From positions 1 through 64,000 of the forward strand of contig CATLIX010000004.1 of the NCBI GenBank assembly GCA_949959185.1: DNA of 64,000 bases, read 5' to 3'. Position numbers and translations under genes: made by a program. Positions 1-7,723 of this stretch are shown here, one piece after another (within the stretch, counting starts at the first letter, position 1; every line of letters begins with the position of its first letter). The stretch comes from an uncultured Eubacterium sp. GTDB taxonomy: Bacteria; Bacillota; Clostridia; Lachnospirales; Lachnospiraceae. The notes beneath the pieces were generated by a model. That model searched no databases. It saw only the letters and a list, made by a program, of their open reading frames with translations, and had not been told where the DNA came from.

Positions 1-84
1 TTTTCCGGATTATCACTGGCTTTCATGGGAAACTCTGCGGCGTTTTCCGGATTATCACTGGCTTTCATGGCAAGCTCTGTGATA
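1..84. repeat. 42-bp tandem repeat in the 3' end of the histidine phosphatase gene
   Basis: Positions 1-42 and 43-84 are near-identical copies; the first 28 bases match exactly and the second copy diverges near its end. The period is a multiple of three, so copy-number change keeps the reading frame and alters the protein tail by 14 residues per copy. The array continues past the window edge, so the total number of copies is unknown. Confidence 0.85.
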
Positions 85-623
85 TATCCGCAGCCATTCC
101 GTACCTGGTATTCAAAATACCCTCCGGGCGGCTCTGCAAATCCTTCCATAATGGACATAATCGTCCCGCCATGGACTGTAAACCCCACGGTTTCCCATTG
201 ATGTTCCTGTGCGGTACGGATACACCGGAAAAAGGCTTCCCGGCACCGGCGCCGGAATGCATCCGGCTCCTCTCCTCCCGGAAATCCTGTCTGCCCGCCG
301 CTGTCAAGAAATTTCTGGTATGCAGGATTTCCATTTAGTTCCTGATAATTTTTATATTCAAATTCTCCAAAGTCCATTTCCCGCAAATCCGTTTCCGCAA
401 TGACCCGCCCCTTCTGGCTGAATACCTCCGGAAACAATGCCCGCGCGGTTTCCAGACAGCGGCGGCTTGGACTGACAAACATTCCTTCCGGCTCAGGCAG
501 CAATCTGCCTCTCTCTCTCAGCCGTTCTTTTTCGGATTCCAGAATTCCCTCGTCGGTGCGTCCCACATACCGATGTTCCCGGTTGCCTCTGGTGGCTCCG
601 TGGCGGATGAAATATATTTTCAT
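1..623 (-). CDS. Histidine phosphatase family protein (phosphoglycerate mutase-like), C-terminus beyond the window
   Basis: The product starts MKIYFIRHGATRGN, which contains the RHG signature of the histidine phosphatase superfamily (residues 7-9); a second conserved His lies in FTVHGG near residue 148 and an Glu in REMDFGEFE near residue 82. Members remove phosphate from small molecules; alpha-ribazole phosphatase (CobC) is one possibility, but the sequence does not decide the substrate. The ATG at 621-623 follows a weak AAGGAG. The reading frame is open to the left window edge, so the stop is not seen. The last visible part is a tandem repeat of 14 residues beginning MKASDNPEN, an unusual tail for this family. 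Family assignment is secure; the substrate is unknown. Confidence 0.85.
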   Translation of the reverse strand, partial: MKIYFIRHGATRGNREHRYVGRTDEGILESEKERLRERGRLLPEPEGMFVSPSRRCLETARALFPEVFSQKGRVIAETDLREMDFGEFEYKNYQELNGNPAYQKFLDSGGQTGFPGGEEPDAFRRRCREAFFRCIRTAQEHQWETVGFTVHGGTIMSIMEGFAEPPGGYFEYQVRNGCGYITELAMKASDNPENAAEFPMKASDNPE

Positions 624-656
624 GACAGACTCCTTTTATTCTTTCCCTTTTACATT

Positions 657-935
657 TTATCTGTTCAGTTCCTCCGGCGCATCGCTGTAATACTTCTGAT
701 TTTTACTTCTGGGCTTATCCGGTATGGTCATTTTCAGCTGTCCCGTTTCCAGAAGCGGATTCACGTAATGAGACATCACGTAATAAATGGTTTTTATGCG
801 AAGGTACCTGGCAATTTCACTCCGGCTTCTGGGTATACTGCAAAATTCAATAATCCCCTGCACTTCACCATCTGACAAAATTGCCATATCCGTTCTGAGT
901 ATCTCCTGCTGTTCCTCTCTGTTATAAAAAGTAAC
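657..935 (-). pseudogene. C-terminal winged-helix remnant of an AlbA_2-type ATP-binding protein
   Basis: The frame reads VTFYN (about 921-935), then a winged-helix segment with the motif LKMTIPDKPRSKNQKYY near its end. That pattern is what I know from the C-terminal end of ATP-binding proteins with an AlbA_2 domain (putative transcriptional regulators, often 400-500 residues). All upstream domains are missing: the frame begins directly after the sbcC stop at 945-947, and in the same frame. An internal ATG at 887 would give a 76-residue protein, with GGAG about 15 bases upstream. It is therefore either a decayed remnant or, less likely, a small free-standing winged-helix protein. Confidence 0.6.
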
Positions 936-944
936 GCAATGCCA

Positions 945-3785
945 CTATCTGAAATACGTCTGTCCATCCGGTACCCATCTGGCATGACTGCCCTTCTGGC
1001 TTTTACTGATTACCAGTTTCCTCTCCATCTGCTCTTTCAACTCTGTCACATGGGAAATAATACCTACCAGACGGGTATCTCCTGCCAGCTCATTCAGAAT
1101 TCCGATGGCTCTGCGTCTGGCTTCTTCATCCAGGGAACCGAATCCCTCGTCGATAAACATGGTGTCCAGGTGTACCCGGCCTGCAGTATTGCGAATCACA
1201 TCCGCCATGCCAAGGGCCATGGAAAGGGCTGCCAGAAATGACTCTCCCCCGGAAAGGGTTTTTACGTCCCGCACCCGGTCCGTTACCAGATCGTACACAT
1301 CTAAATCCAGCCCGGCTTCTCCCTGTCTGCCAAGGTTCTCCAGCTCCCGGCACCGCAGAATAAACTGACTGCCGTTTATCTTCACCAGCCGCCGGTTGGC
1401 CTCCCTGATAATGGAATGAAAATAGCGGCGCTGCACATAGGTCTGAAAATCCATCCGGATATGCTGTGCCAGATTGCCGTTGGCCGTTTTATCCAGATTG
1501 CTGACAAGCTCATACTGTTCTTTTAAAGATTTTCGCTGGTGTTCCAGTCTGCCAAGCTGCTGCCTGGCCTGGCTGTTCCGGCTTATGAAAGAAACAAGCT
1601 GCAATTTTTCCTGCTCCAGTTTCTGAGCCTGCTTCTTTAACTGCTGTTCCCGTTCCAGCACAGGAGCAGTATCCACCGGTTCCTTTCCTTCTGACTGTTG
1701 TTTTAACTGTTCCAGATTTTTCTGCTGCTCCGTCAGGATTCCCTGATTCCGGGCCAATTCCTGCTGCAGCTTCTGCAAAGATTTTTCAGCCTGAGATTTT
1801 TCTCTCTCCAGTCCGGCTTTTTCCTGTTCCACCTGTTCCAGATGCTGTTTCAGTTCACGCTCTGAGGAAAAAGGCAGTTCCTCCAGCAGGGACTGTCCGG
1901 CCTGGGCGGCAGTCTCAAAAGCCAGCTTTGCTTCATACTGTTTCTGCGTAAATGCTTCTTTCTCCTGCTCCAGTCTTTCTTTCTCCTGCTGTAACTGCTG
2001 CTGCCTTTCCTTCAACTGCTGCAGTTTCTTTTCCTGCATTTTTCCTTCTTTTAACCGGGCCTTTGTCTGCTCCGCCTTTTCTCGGCAATCAGTCAGGGCC
2101 GAAGGAATCATTTCCGGATGAAATGCTCCGCCAAACATTCGTGCACCATCCTGCTCTAACCGGTATTTCTCCTTCTCACAGGTTTCCTGCACCTTCTGAA
2201 ATGCTTCCCGGCACAGATTCAAGTCCTGGTCTGCCTGTTCCCGCTCCTTTTTGGCCTGTTCCACCTGCCGCCGGGTAACTGCTCCCTCGGACAGTTTCGC
2301 TTTTTGGGGATGAATCCGGGAACCGCATACGGGACAGGGTTCTCCCTCCCGGAGGGTTTCTGCAATCATTCCCACCTGTTCTCTGATAAAGCGCTGATTT
2401 TTTTCCTCGTATTCCCTGCTTTTTTCCTGAAATATCTGCAGAGATGTCTCTGTCTTTCGCCGCTGTTCTTCCCGCTTTCTTTCCTGATGATTCAGGCGTT
2501 TTAACGTTTCACTCATTTCTTCCAGCAAAGACTGACGGTCTGCCAGGGATTTCACCTGTTCCTCAAGCAAGGGCAGATTTACCGCTGTTTCTTCCAGAAT
2601 CTGCTGCTGTTTCTGTGCCTGTTCCTGGGAAACAATTACCGTTTCCAGTTGCTGCTGCACCTGACGACAGTTACTTTCTACCTGTTTCTGGTGTTTTTGA
2701 GCCTGCGCTGCCGCCTGCTGTTTTTCTTTCAGCAGTGCATACTTCGGCAGATAACTGCGCCATCCGGCAATCTGCTCCGACAGTTCCGGCATTCGCCTCT
2801 CATATCTGCAGGTACTCTCCTGGAGCTCCACGATCTTTTTCTGCTCCTGCTCCTTTTGCTGCCGCACCTCTTTTCTGCCTCTGGCAATCTCACCCTCTGC
2901 TTCTTCTATCCGCTGAAATAACTGATTGATTTCCCTGGCCTGCCGGAGCTTCCAGGCATTTTCTTCCAGCTCTTTCCGAAGTGTCTCCTCCCTGGACCGT
3001 ACTTCTGTTTCCCCGGCCTCCAGCTCCCGAATCAATGCGTCCAGACTTTCCAGTATCTGCTCCGGGTTTGTCTCCAGCAGACCGCGGCTTTCCTCCCATA
3101 AATTTCCGGCGGTACTGTCCGGCAGATACCGTACCCCCTGTATTTCATGGTCACAGAGCTTCCGGTTATCCTCAAGCTGCCCGTACAGGCATTTGCTCCG
3201 CTCCCGCAGTTTCATCTGGAGGGCAGCATAAACCCCGGTGTCAAATATTCTGGCAAATATTTCTTTCCGCTCTCTGGAAGAAGCATGGAGAAGCCGCAGA
3301 AATTCCCCCTGGGCAATCATGGCAGTCTGGGTGAACTGGGATGCTCCCAGGCCCAGAATTTCCACAATTTTCTCATTGATTTCCCTGATTTTCCCTGGAA
3401 ATTCCTGTCCGTCCGGCAGCCACAGTGCAGCGGAAGCGGATTCTTTCGTCATGGCGTATGTTCCTTCTTTGTTCTTCCGTTTGCTCTGCCTCCGGTAATT
3501 GGGGTTGCGGCGAACTCTGTATTCTTCTTTCCCGCAGGAAAACGTAAATTCCACGAACGTGGGCGTTTCCGGCTCCGCGTACTGGCTGCGCATCATATCT
3601 CCTTCCCGCAGCCCGCCGCTGGTCTGGTCGTACAATGCATAGGTGATGGCGTCAAATATGGTGGTTTTTCCGGCTCCTGTGTCTCCGGTAATCAGAAACA
3701 CCCCCCGGTTTCTGTCCCGAAAATCCAGAACTTCCTCTCCGGCATAAGAGCCAAAGGCTGACATAACAAGTTTTATGGGTTTCAT
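945..3785 (-). CDS. sbcC: Exonuclease SbcCD, subunit C (Rad50-like ATPase)
   Basis: This 946-residue SMC-like protein has Walker A GDTGAGKTT (residues 34-42), two long Gln/Glu/Lys-rich coiled-coil arms, a CxxC zinc hook CPVCGSRIHP near residue 482, an ABC signature LSGGES near residue 843, and Walker B MFIDEGFGSLDEE near residue 877. With SbcD it forms the Mre11-Rad50-type nuclease that opens DNA hairpins and processes blocked double-strand ends in the cytoplasm. Length and order are normal for Firmicutes. sbcD lies 37 bases upstream on the same strand, so the two form an operon. The ATG at 3785 has GGGAGGAG 4-5 bases upstream. Confidence 0.97.
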   Translation of the reverse strand: MKPIKLVMSAFGSYAGEEVLDFRDRNRGVFLITGDTGAGKTTIFDAITYALYDQTSGGLREGDMMRSQYAEPETPTFVEFTFSCGKEEYRVRRNPNYRRQSKRKNKEGTYAMTKESASAALWLPDGQEFPGKIREINEKIVEILGLGASQFTQTAMIAQGEFLRLLHASSRERKEIFARIFDTGVYAALQMKLRERSKCLYGQLEDNRKLCDHEIQGVRYLPDSTAGNLWEESRGLLETNPEQILESLDALIRELEAGETEVRSREETLRKELEENAWKLRQAREINQLFQRIEEAEGEIARGRKEVRQQKEQEQKKIVELQESTCRYERRMPELSEQIAGWRSYLPKYALLKEKQQAAAQAQKHQKQVESNCRQVQQQLETVIVSQEQAQKQQQILEETAVNLPLLEEQVKSLADRQSLLEEMSETLKRLNHQERKREEQRRKTETSLQIFQEKSREYEEKNQRFIREQVGMIAETLREGEPCPVCGSRIHPQKAKLSEGAVTRRQVEQAKKEREQADQDLNLCREAFQKVQETCEKEKYRLEQDGARMFGGAFHPEMIPSALTDCREKAEQTKARLKEGKMQEKKLQQLKERQQQLQQEKERLEQEKEAFTQKQYEAKLAFETAAQAGQSLLEELPFSSERELKQHLEQVEQEKAGLEREKSQAEKSLQKLQQELARNQGILTEQQKNLEQLKQQSEGKEPVDTAPVLEREQQLKKQAQKLEQEKLQLVSFISRNSQARQQLGRLEHQRKSLKEQYELVSNLDKTANGNLAQHIRMDFQTYVQRRYFHSIIREANRRLVKINGSQFILRCRELENLGRQGEAGLDLDVYDLVTDRVRDVKTLSGGESFLAALSMALGMADVIRNTAGRVHLDTMFIDEGFGSLDEEARRRAIGILNELAGDTRLVGIISHVTELKEQMERKLVISKSQKGSHARWVPDGQTYFR

Positions 3786-3822
3786 CGTTCTCCTCCCGGT
3801 TCTTCCGGAATGTTTCTTATTT

Positions 3823-4986
3823 TCATTGTTCTCCTCCCAGTTCCTCCAGAACTTCTCCGATTAACCGTTCCTCTTCCTCTCCCAATGGCTGCCCCTGCAT
3901 TTCCTGATAAAATCCCCGGAAAGCCTCCATGGGACTCAGAAAACTGCAGCTTTCCTCCTGGATTTCCAGAAGATTTCTGGTTCTGGTATTGTCGATGTTA
4001 ATCTCCAGCAGATGTTCATAGACCTCCTCTAACTGCTCTCTGGGATGGTAAGGCTCCTTTTCATCCGTCAGGGTAACGCTGACAAAATCCCGGCGGTTTT
4101 CCTGGGTGGCTCTTCCGATAATTTCCTGCAGAAGTCCCCGTTCCCGCCGCACGTCATATACAGGCTCCAGGGGTATGGTTTCTATACGGATTTCTTCCCC
4201 CTTTTGTCCCAGCGCGGCCATGGTAATGGATTTCTTATGATGTTCCTCGCTGACAGAATATTTCAGGGGCGTCCCGCAGTAGCGGATATGAGGAAATTTT
4301 ACTTTCTGAGGGCCGTGAATATGTCCCAGGGCAGCGTAGTCAAATTTTTCCACCACGGAGACGTCAATATTGTCCAGTCCTCCCACCATCAGCACAGACT
4401 GTTCCGAATCGCAGGTCTGAGTTTCCTGCCCTGTCCCGGTATAAAACTGATGGGACAGCAATACATTCCGTTTGCTGTAATCAATTTCCTCCCGCAGCAG
4501 GATTTCCCGCACCGCGCTTTCATAATCTGTCACCGTCCCTTCCTCAAACAGATGCCTCACATAGCCGGGCTTTAAAAAGGGCAGCAGATAGAAATTCACC
4601 TCTCCCCAGTCGTCCTCCAGCACAATCTTTTTCAGATGTTCCTCCGGCCGGGTGGGAGCCATTACCGACACATATATCCGATGCTTTTCCAGAAAAGAAC
4701 TGGCGTAATTCAGCCGCTGGGCATTATCATGATTTCCGGCAATCACCAGAACCGGAATCTGAGGGCTCAATTCTGAAAGTTCCTGCAGAAATCTGTCAAA
4801 AATAGTATAAGCCTCTCCGGAAGGCACTGAGCGGTCAAAAATATCGCCGCAGATTAAAATCACATCCGGCCTGTGCAGGCCGGCCTGTTTCACAATCTGA
4901 GAAAGAACCGCCTGCTGATTATCTCTGAGGCTGTAATTGTATAATTGTCTGCCAATATGCAAATCCGACAGATGAAATATCTTCAT
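3823..4986 (-). CDS. sbcD: Exonuclease SbcCD, subunit D (Mre11-like nuclease)
   Basis: The 387-residue product has the calcineurin-like phosphoesterase metal motifs in order: SDLHIG (D8, H10), GDIFD (47-51), GNHDN (84-88), a His in LLSHQF and GHIHGP. A C-terminal capping domain follows. It is the nuclease partner of SbcC, with Mn-dependent exo- and endonuclease activity. The ATG at 4986 is preceded by GGAGAGGAG, which lies inside the last codons of the gene upstream; the stop of that gene is only 3 bases away, so translation is probably coupled. Confidence 0.97.
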   Translation of the reverse strand: MKIFHLSDLHIGRQLYNYSLRDNQQAVLSQIVKQAGLHRPDVILICGDIFDRSVPSGEAYTIFDRFLQELSELSPQIPVLVIAGNHDNAQRLNYASSFLEKHRIYVSVMAPTRPEEHLKKIVLEDDWGEVNFYLLPFLKPGYVRHLFEEGTVTDYESAVREILLREEIDYSKRNVLLSHQFYTGTGQETQTCDSEQSVLMVGGLDNIDVSVVEKFDYAALGHIHGPQKVKFPHIRYCGTPLKYSVSEEHHKKSITMAALGQKGEEIRIETIPLEPVYDVRRERGLLQEIIGRATQENRRDFVSVTLTDEKEPYHPREQLEEVYEHLLEINIDNTRTRNLLEIQEESCSFLSPMEAFRGFYQEMQGQPLGEEEERLIGEVLEELGGEQ

Positions 4987-4989
4987 ATG

Positions 4990-5520
4990 CTATCTCCTCT
5001 CCGGCAATGCCGGGAATGTTCTTTCAGCAGTTTCTGACAGCCTGTCCATGATTCCTGTCATTCTCTTATCTGCCACATGCCAGACCCGCTGCAGGGGCCA
5101 GGGCAGTCCCAGAATATAGTCCCGGTCCTGTTCCTCCAGGCATTCAAGCTCTTTCAGAAATAATGCTTCATCCTGATACCGCTTCCGGCCAAAATCACAG
5201 GGAATATATTCAGCAGAACCATTCTCCACCGGTTCTGCCACTTTCCGGAAATGCACTTTTCCGTACTTCCCGTATTCTTTTACATAGGTGACTTTTTCCA
5301 GGGCAGTGCCTGCAGACGGTTCTTCCAGCAGAATCATCCCCTGCTCCAGATAATAACGCCATACCCTTTCTGCCACCTGTTTTTGGGACGCCGGGTAATC
5401 AATGGTTTCTGCAATCTGTTTTACGGTATAGCCCAAATCCGCCAGATGGCGGATGGCGCCGCCGTTTGCCATATCCTTTACAAAATCTGACAATGCCTTA
5501 TTGAAATACTGCTGTCCCAA
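4990..5520 (-). CDS. Conserved hypothetical protein upstream of sbcD
   Basis: I do not recognise a named family. The 176-residue soluble protein has no membrane segment or signal peptide. Residues 20-60 (LADLGYTVKQIAE and a following helix ending in RVWRYYLEQG) look like a helix-turn-helix; the C-terminal part is acidic and Trp-rich (LPWPLQRVWHV). It is the first gene of the sbcDC operon, with 3 bases to sbcD, so a role beside the nuclease is plausible but unproven. The start is a TTG at 5520: GAGGTGAC lies 6 bases upstream, and the first ATG in frame would remove the conserved-looking first 16 residues. Confidence 0.75.
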   Translation of the reverse strand: MGQQYFNKALSDFVKDMANGGAIRHLADLGYTVKQIAETIDYPASQKQVAERVWRYYLEQGMILLEEPSAGTALEKVTYVKEYGKYGKVHFRKVAEPVENGSAEYIPCDFGRKRYQDEALFLKELECLEEQDRDYILGLPWPLQRVWHVADKRMTGIMDRLSETAERTFPALPERR

Positions 5521-5558
5521 AAGCTGTCACCTCTCTTCACCGCACCCCGGATACTGTA

Positions 5559-6422
5559 TTAAATGGTCTGTGTTTTGCTGCACTCCAGATAACGTTTTAA
5601 ATCTTCCATCTGTTTTCTGGCCTGCTGGTAGCCCTCCTCGTACAGTTTTGTCAGTTTTTCCGGGTCTGATTCCGTTCTTCCCACTCCGTGGGTGGTTTCC
5701 GGTGCGATTACGAACACCTCTCCCGCCTGTTCCCGCTCCATCAGCTTTTCCATACAGGCATTGTACCGTTCCGGTCTGGTTCTGATGTCTTCCACGATAT
5801 TGGGATACTTTTTGTATAATTTTCTGGAAATATCCCCTGCTTTCTCCGGCTTTTTCACGTAACCCCGTTCTCTGGTGAGAATTACAATATTTTTATCACA
5901 GCCTTCTTCCATGGCATGTTCGTAGGGAATGGAGTCCGAAAGGCCGCCGTCCAGATAATACCGTCTGCCTACTTTCACCGGCTGAAACAGAATAGGCAGT
6001 GCGCAGCTTGCCACCAGCACGTCAAATTTCTCGTCTCTTCTGGGAACCTCCAGATATTCTGCTTTTCCTGTGTGAATATTCGTCACGCAGGCTTCCACTT
6101 TTCCCGGAAATGCCTCAAAGGCTTCATAGTCAAAGGCTTCCAGTTTGTTGGGCACTTCGTCAAACACAAAAGGAATGTTGTAATAATTCCTGTGTTTCAG
6201 CAGATGACGAATCCCCATATAGCGTTTGTCATTCATATATTTCTGAGCGATGGTCAGGTTCCTCCCTTTCTGCCCGGACAGGTAGGATACCCCGTAGGCA
6301 ATTCCTGCCGACACCCCGATAAAATAATCGGGCATAATCTGTTCCTCTAAAAAAGCATCGGTGACGCCGCAGCTGAACACAGTTCTGCTTGCGCCGCCTT
6401 CCATGGTAATTCCTAATTTCAT
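5559..6422 (-). CDS. Patatin-like phospholipase family protein
   Basis: The 287-residue product has all the patatin hallmarks: an oxyanion-hole glycine stretch GGASRT (9-14), the nucleophile elbow GVSAG (Ser38) and the catalytic Asp in LDGGLSDSIP (Asp158). Such proteins are acyl hydrolases of lipids; the compact bacterial form resembles E. coli YjjU. No signal peptide or membrane segment is visible. The ATG at 6422 was chosen because TGAGGT lies 5 bases upstream and the alignment of the oxyanion motif fits; the longer open frame to 6491 adds a stretch without a ribosome binding site. Confidence 0.92.
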   Translation of the reverse strand: MKLGITMEGGASRTVFSCGVTDAFLEEQIMPDYFIGVSAGIAYGVSYLSGQKGRNLTIAQKYMNDKRYMGIRHLLKHRNYYNIPFVFDEVPNKLEAFDYEAFEAFPGKVEACVTNIHTGKAEYLEVPRRDEKFDVLVASCALPILFQPVKVGRRYYLDGGLSDSIPYEHAMEEGCDKNIVILTRERGYVKKPEKAGDISRKLYKKYPNIVEDIRTRPERYNACMEKLMEREQAGEVFVIAPETTHGVGRTESDPEKLTKLYEEGYQQARKQMEDLKRYLECSKTQTI

Positions 6423-6472
6423 AATAACCTCATTTCTGTGTATAACATTTTGTCTGAACCATACAGCTTTTT

Positions 6473-6804
6473 TTACAAAAGCATATACCATAATCCCGGA
6501 TATTCAGATATCCTTCTTCCAGCAATCCGGTATGATACGATTGCCGCTCTCTTTACATAATTCATAACGCTCCAGGGATTACAGACTTCCGTATTTCCAA
6601 ACAGATAACCATCATACATGGTGTTTTTCCATATACTGAGTACAAGGGTTTTCCCAAAACGCCTGGACCGCGTAAACAGATTGACAGCCCCGCCTTTATC
6701 CAGCAAATCTTTTATAAAATATGTTTTATTTATATAGTAATACGATTATCTATCATACGTTTGTATCGCTCTATACCAACACTGATTGGTTTCTGTTCTG
6801 ACAT
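6473..6804 (-). pseudogene. Decayed AAA-ATPase-like gene (PD-(D/E)XK nuclease superfamily type)
   Basis: The ATG at 6804 with GGAGG upstream opens MSEQKPISVGIE, the usual N-terminus of AAA-ATPase_like/DUF1703 proteins. The frame shifts by one base around 6735, after which the other frame reads YYINKTYFIKDLL and the Walker-A-like segment VNLFTRSRRFGKT. It then jumps directly to a distal motif, YLFGNTEVCNPWSV, that normally lies a few hundred residues later, so an internal deletion is also present. Functional members have about 500-570 residues. Many gut Firmicutes and Bacteroidetes carry several copies; their function is unknown. Confidence 0.75.
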
Positions 6805-6912
6805 ATATGCACCTCCAGTTCCGTCCCGTATATTCTATCGGATTTTCCCCGTATTTACAAGTAACAATTCGGCCTGCGACTTCCCTGTTACAGAATCCGT
6901 CTGAATTCACAC

Positions 6913-6960
6913 CTTCTTACGGATTTCGCAGCAGATACAGATTCCTGGTCTGAACTGTTA
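6913..6960. repeat. Small intergenic repeat (family 2, copy 1)
   Basis: This segment matches 49629-49677 in most positions: a CTTAC/CTCAC-GGA start, a GCAGCAG core, and a TCCTGG-CTGAACTGTT end. Both copies can form a short hairpin around the GCAGCAG core. They lie between genes and do not code. Confidence 0.5.
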
Positions 6961-6991
6961 CGTTTACATTTTTCATCTTTTCCGGAATTTC

Positions 6992-7020
6992 TTGTCACCA
7001 GACCGTTTATCATGTATAAT
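6992..7020 (+). promoter_or_regulatory. Sigma-70-type promoter for the small gene at 7065
   Basis: TTGTCA (6992-6997) and TATAAT (7015-7020) are separated by 17 bases. The first gene downstream starts at 7065, giving a leader of about 37 bases with AGGAG. Confidence 0.75.
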
Positions 7021-7064
7021 ACATCAAAAGGGACTATAACCATACATTGAGGAGAGTGATTTTC

Positions 7065-7325
7065 ATGAGTCAGTTACAGGAAATTCGTATGACCTATTCC
7101 GGTCTGCTTTCACAGAAAGACGGTAAAAAAATCGTCCGGATCATTTTTGAACGGGGAAAAGATTATGCAGAAGGAATTGTGCCTTCCGGTGTAATGGAAA
7201 AATCCTCCGGTTTCACACCGGAAGAACTGAAGCAGCTCAGTGAATATCTGATTTGCAACACAGATGATATTCTCACGAAAGCCAGGGAAGTGAACCCTCT
7301 CAGAAGCTGGATAAAAAAAGAATAA
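7065..7325 (+). CDS. Small hypothetical protein
   Basis: This is an 86-residue soluble protein that I do not recognise. It contains a basic stretch KDGKKIVRIIFERGKD and an acidic C-terminal half (GFTPEELKQLSEYL) that could form two helices; no Cys pairs, signal peptide or membrane segment are visible. The ATG at 7065 was preferred over an upstream TTG at 7047 because AGGAG (7050-7054) lies 10 bases before the ATG. It is transcribed alone on the plus strand from a clear promoter, divergent from the patatin gene and facing the TfoX-like gene. Confidence 0.75.
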   Translation: MSQLQEIRMTYSGLLSQKDGKKIVRIIFERGKDYAEGIVPSGVMEKSSGFTPEELKQLSEYLICNTDDILTKAREVNPLRSWIKKE

Positions 7326-7385
7326 CGTAAAGAAGCCCCTGTGCAGCCCGCACAGCACCTGTGATATTCGTTATCGGAATCAGTA

Positions 7386-7706
7386 TCAGAACTTCTTTTT
7401 TGGCTTCGGCGCCGGCAGTTCTTCATACATGGCCTGAAATAATTCTGTCAGAAATTCTCTGTCATCCACATCTTCCACCAGTATCATTTCTTTTGCTCCT
7501 TTATACGGCGGCTCCAGAGGAGCGTCGGGAAGCAGTCTTCTGGCGGCTTTCACCGGTTTCACCAGAAACCGGTCGTCACAGATATACGCCGCAGTTTTTC
7601 CCCGATAACAAATAATATATTCCCCCATCATCATACGATGGGTAATTTCTTCCAGACCAGATAACTGTTCCAGTATAAAATTCAGATATTCTTTGCCAGT
7701 GGCCAT
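7386..7706 (-). CDS. TfoX/Sxy N-terminal domain family protein
   Basis: The 106-residue product reads MATGKEYLNFILEQLSGLE, then RMMMGEYIICYRGKTAAYICDDRFLVK. This fits the TfoX N-terminal domain (a small alpha/beta fold named after the competence regulator Sxy). In Firmicutes such stand-alone domains have no proven role. The C-terminus is Lys/Pro-rich (PAPKPKKKF). The ATG at 7706 follows AGGAGAAGGAG. The stop of the large gene upstream (7724) lies 17 bases before it, so both are probably in one transcript. Confidence 0.75.
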   Translation of the reverse strand: MATGKEYLNFILEQLSGLEEITHRMMMGEYIICYRGKTAAYICDDRFLVKPVKAARRLLPDAPLEPPYKGAKEMILVEDVDDREFLTELFQAMYEELPAPKPKKKF

Positions 7707-7723
7707 TGATTTTTCTCCTTCTC

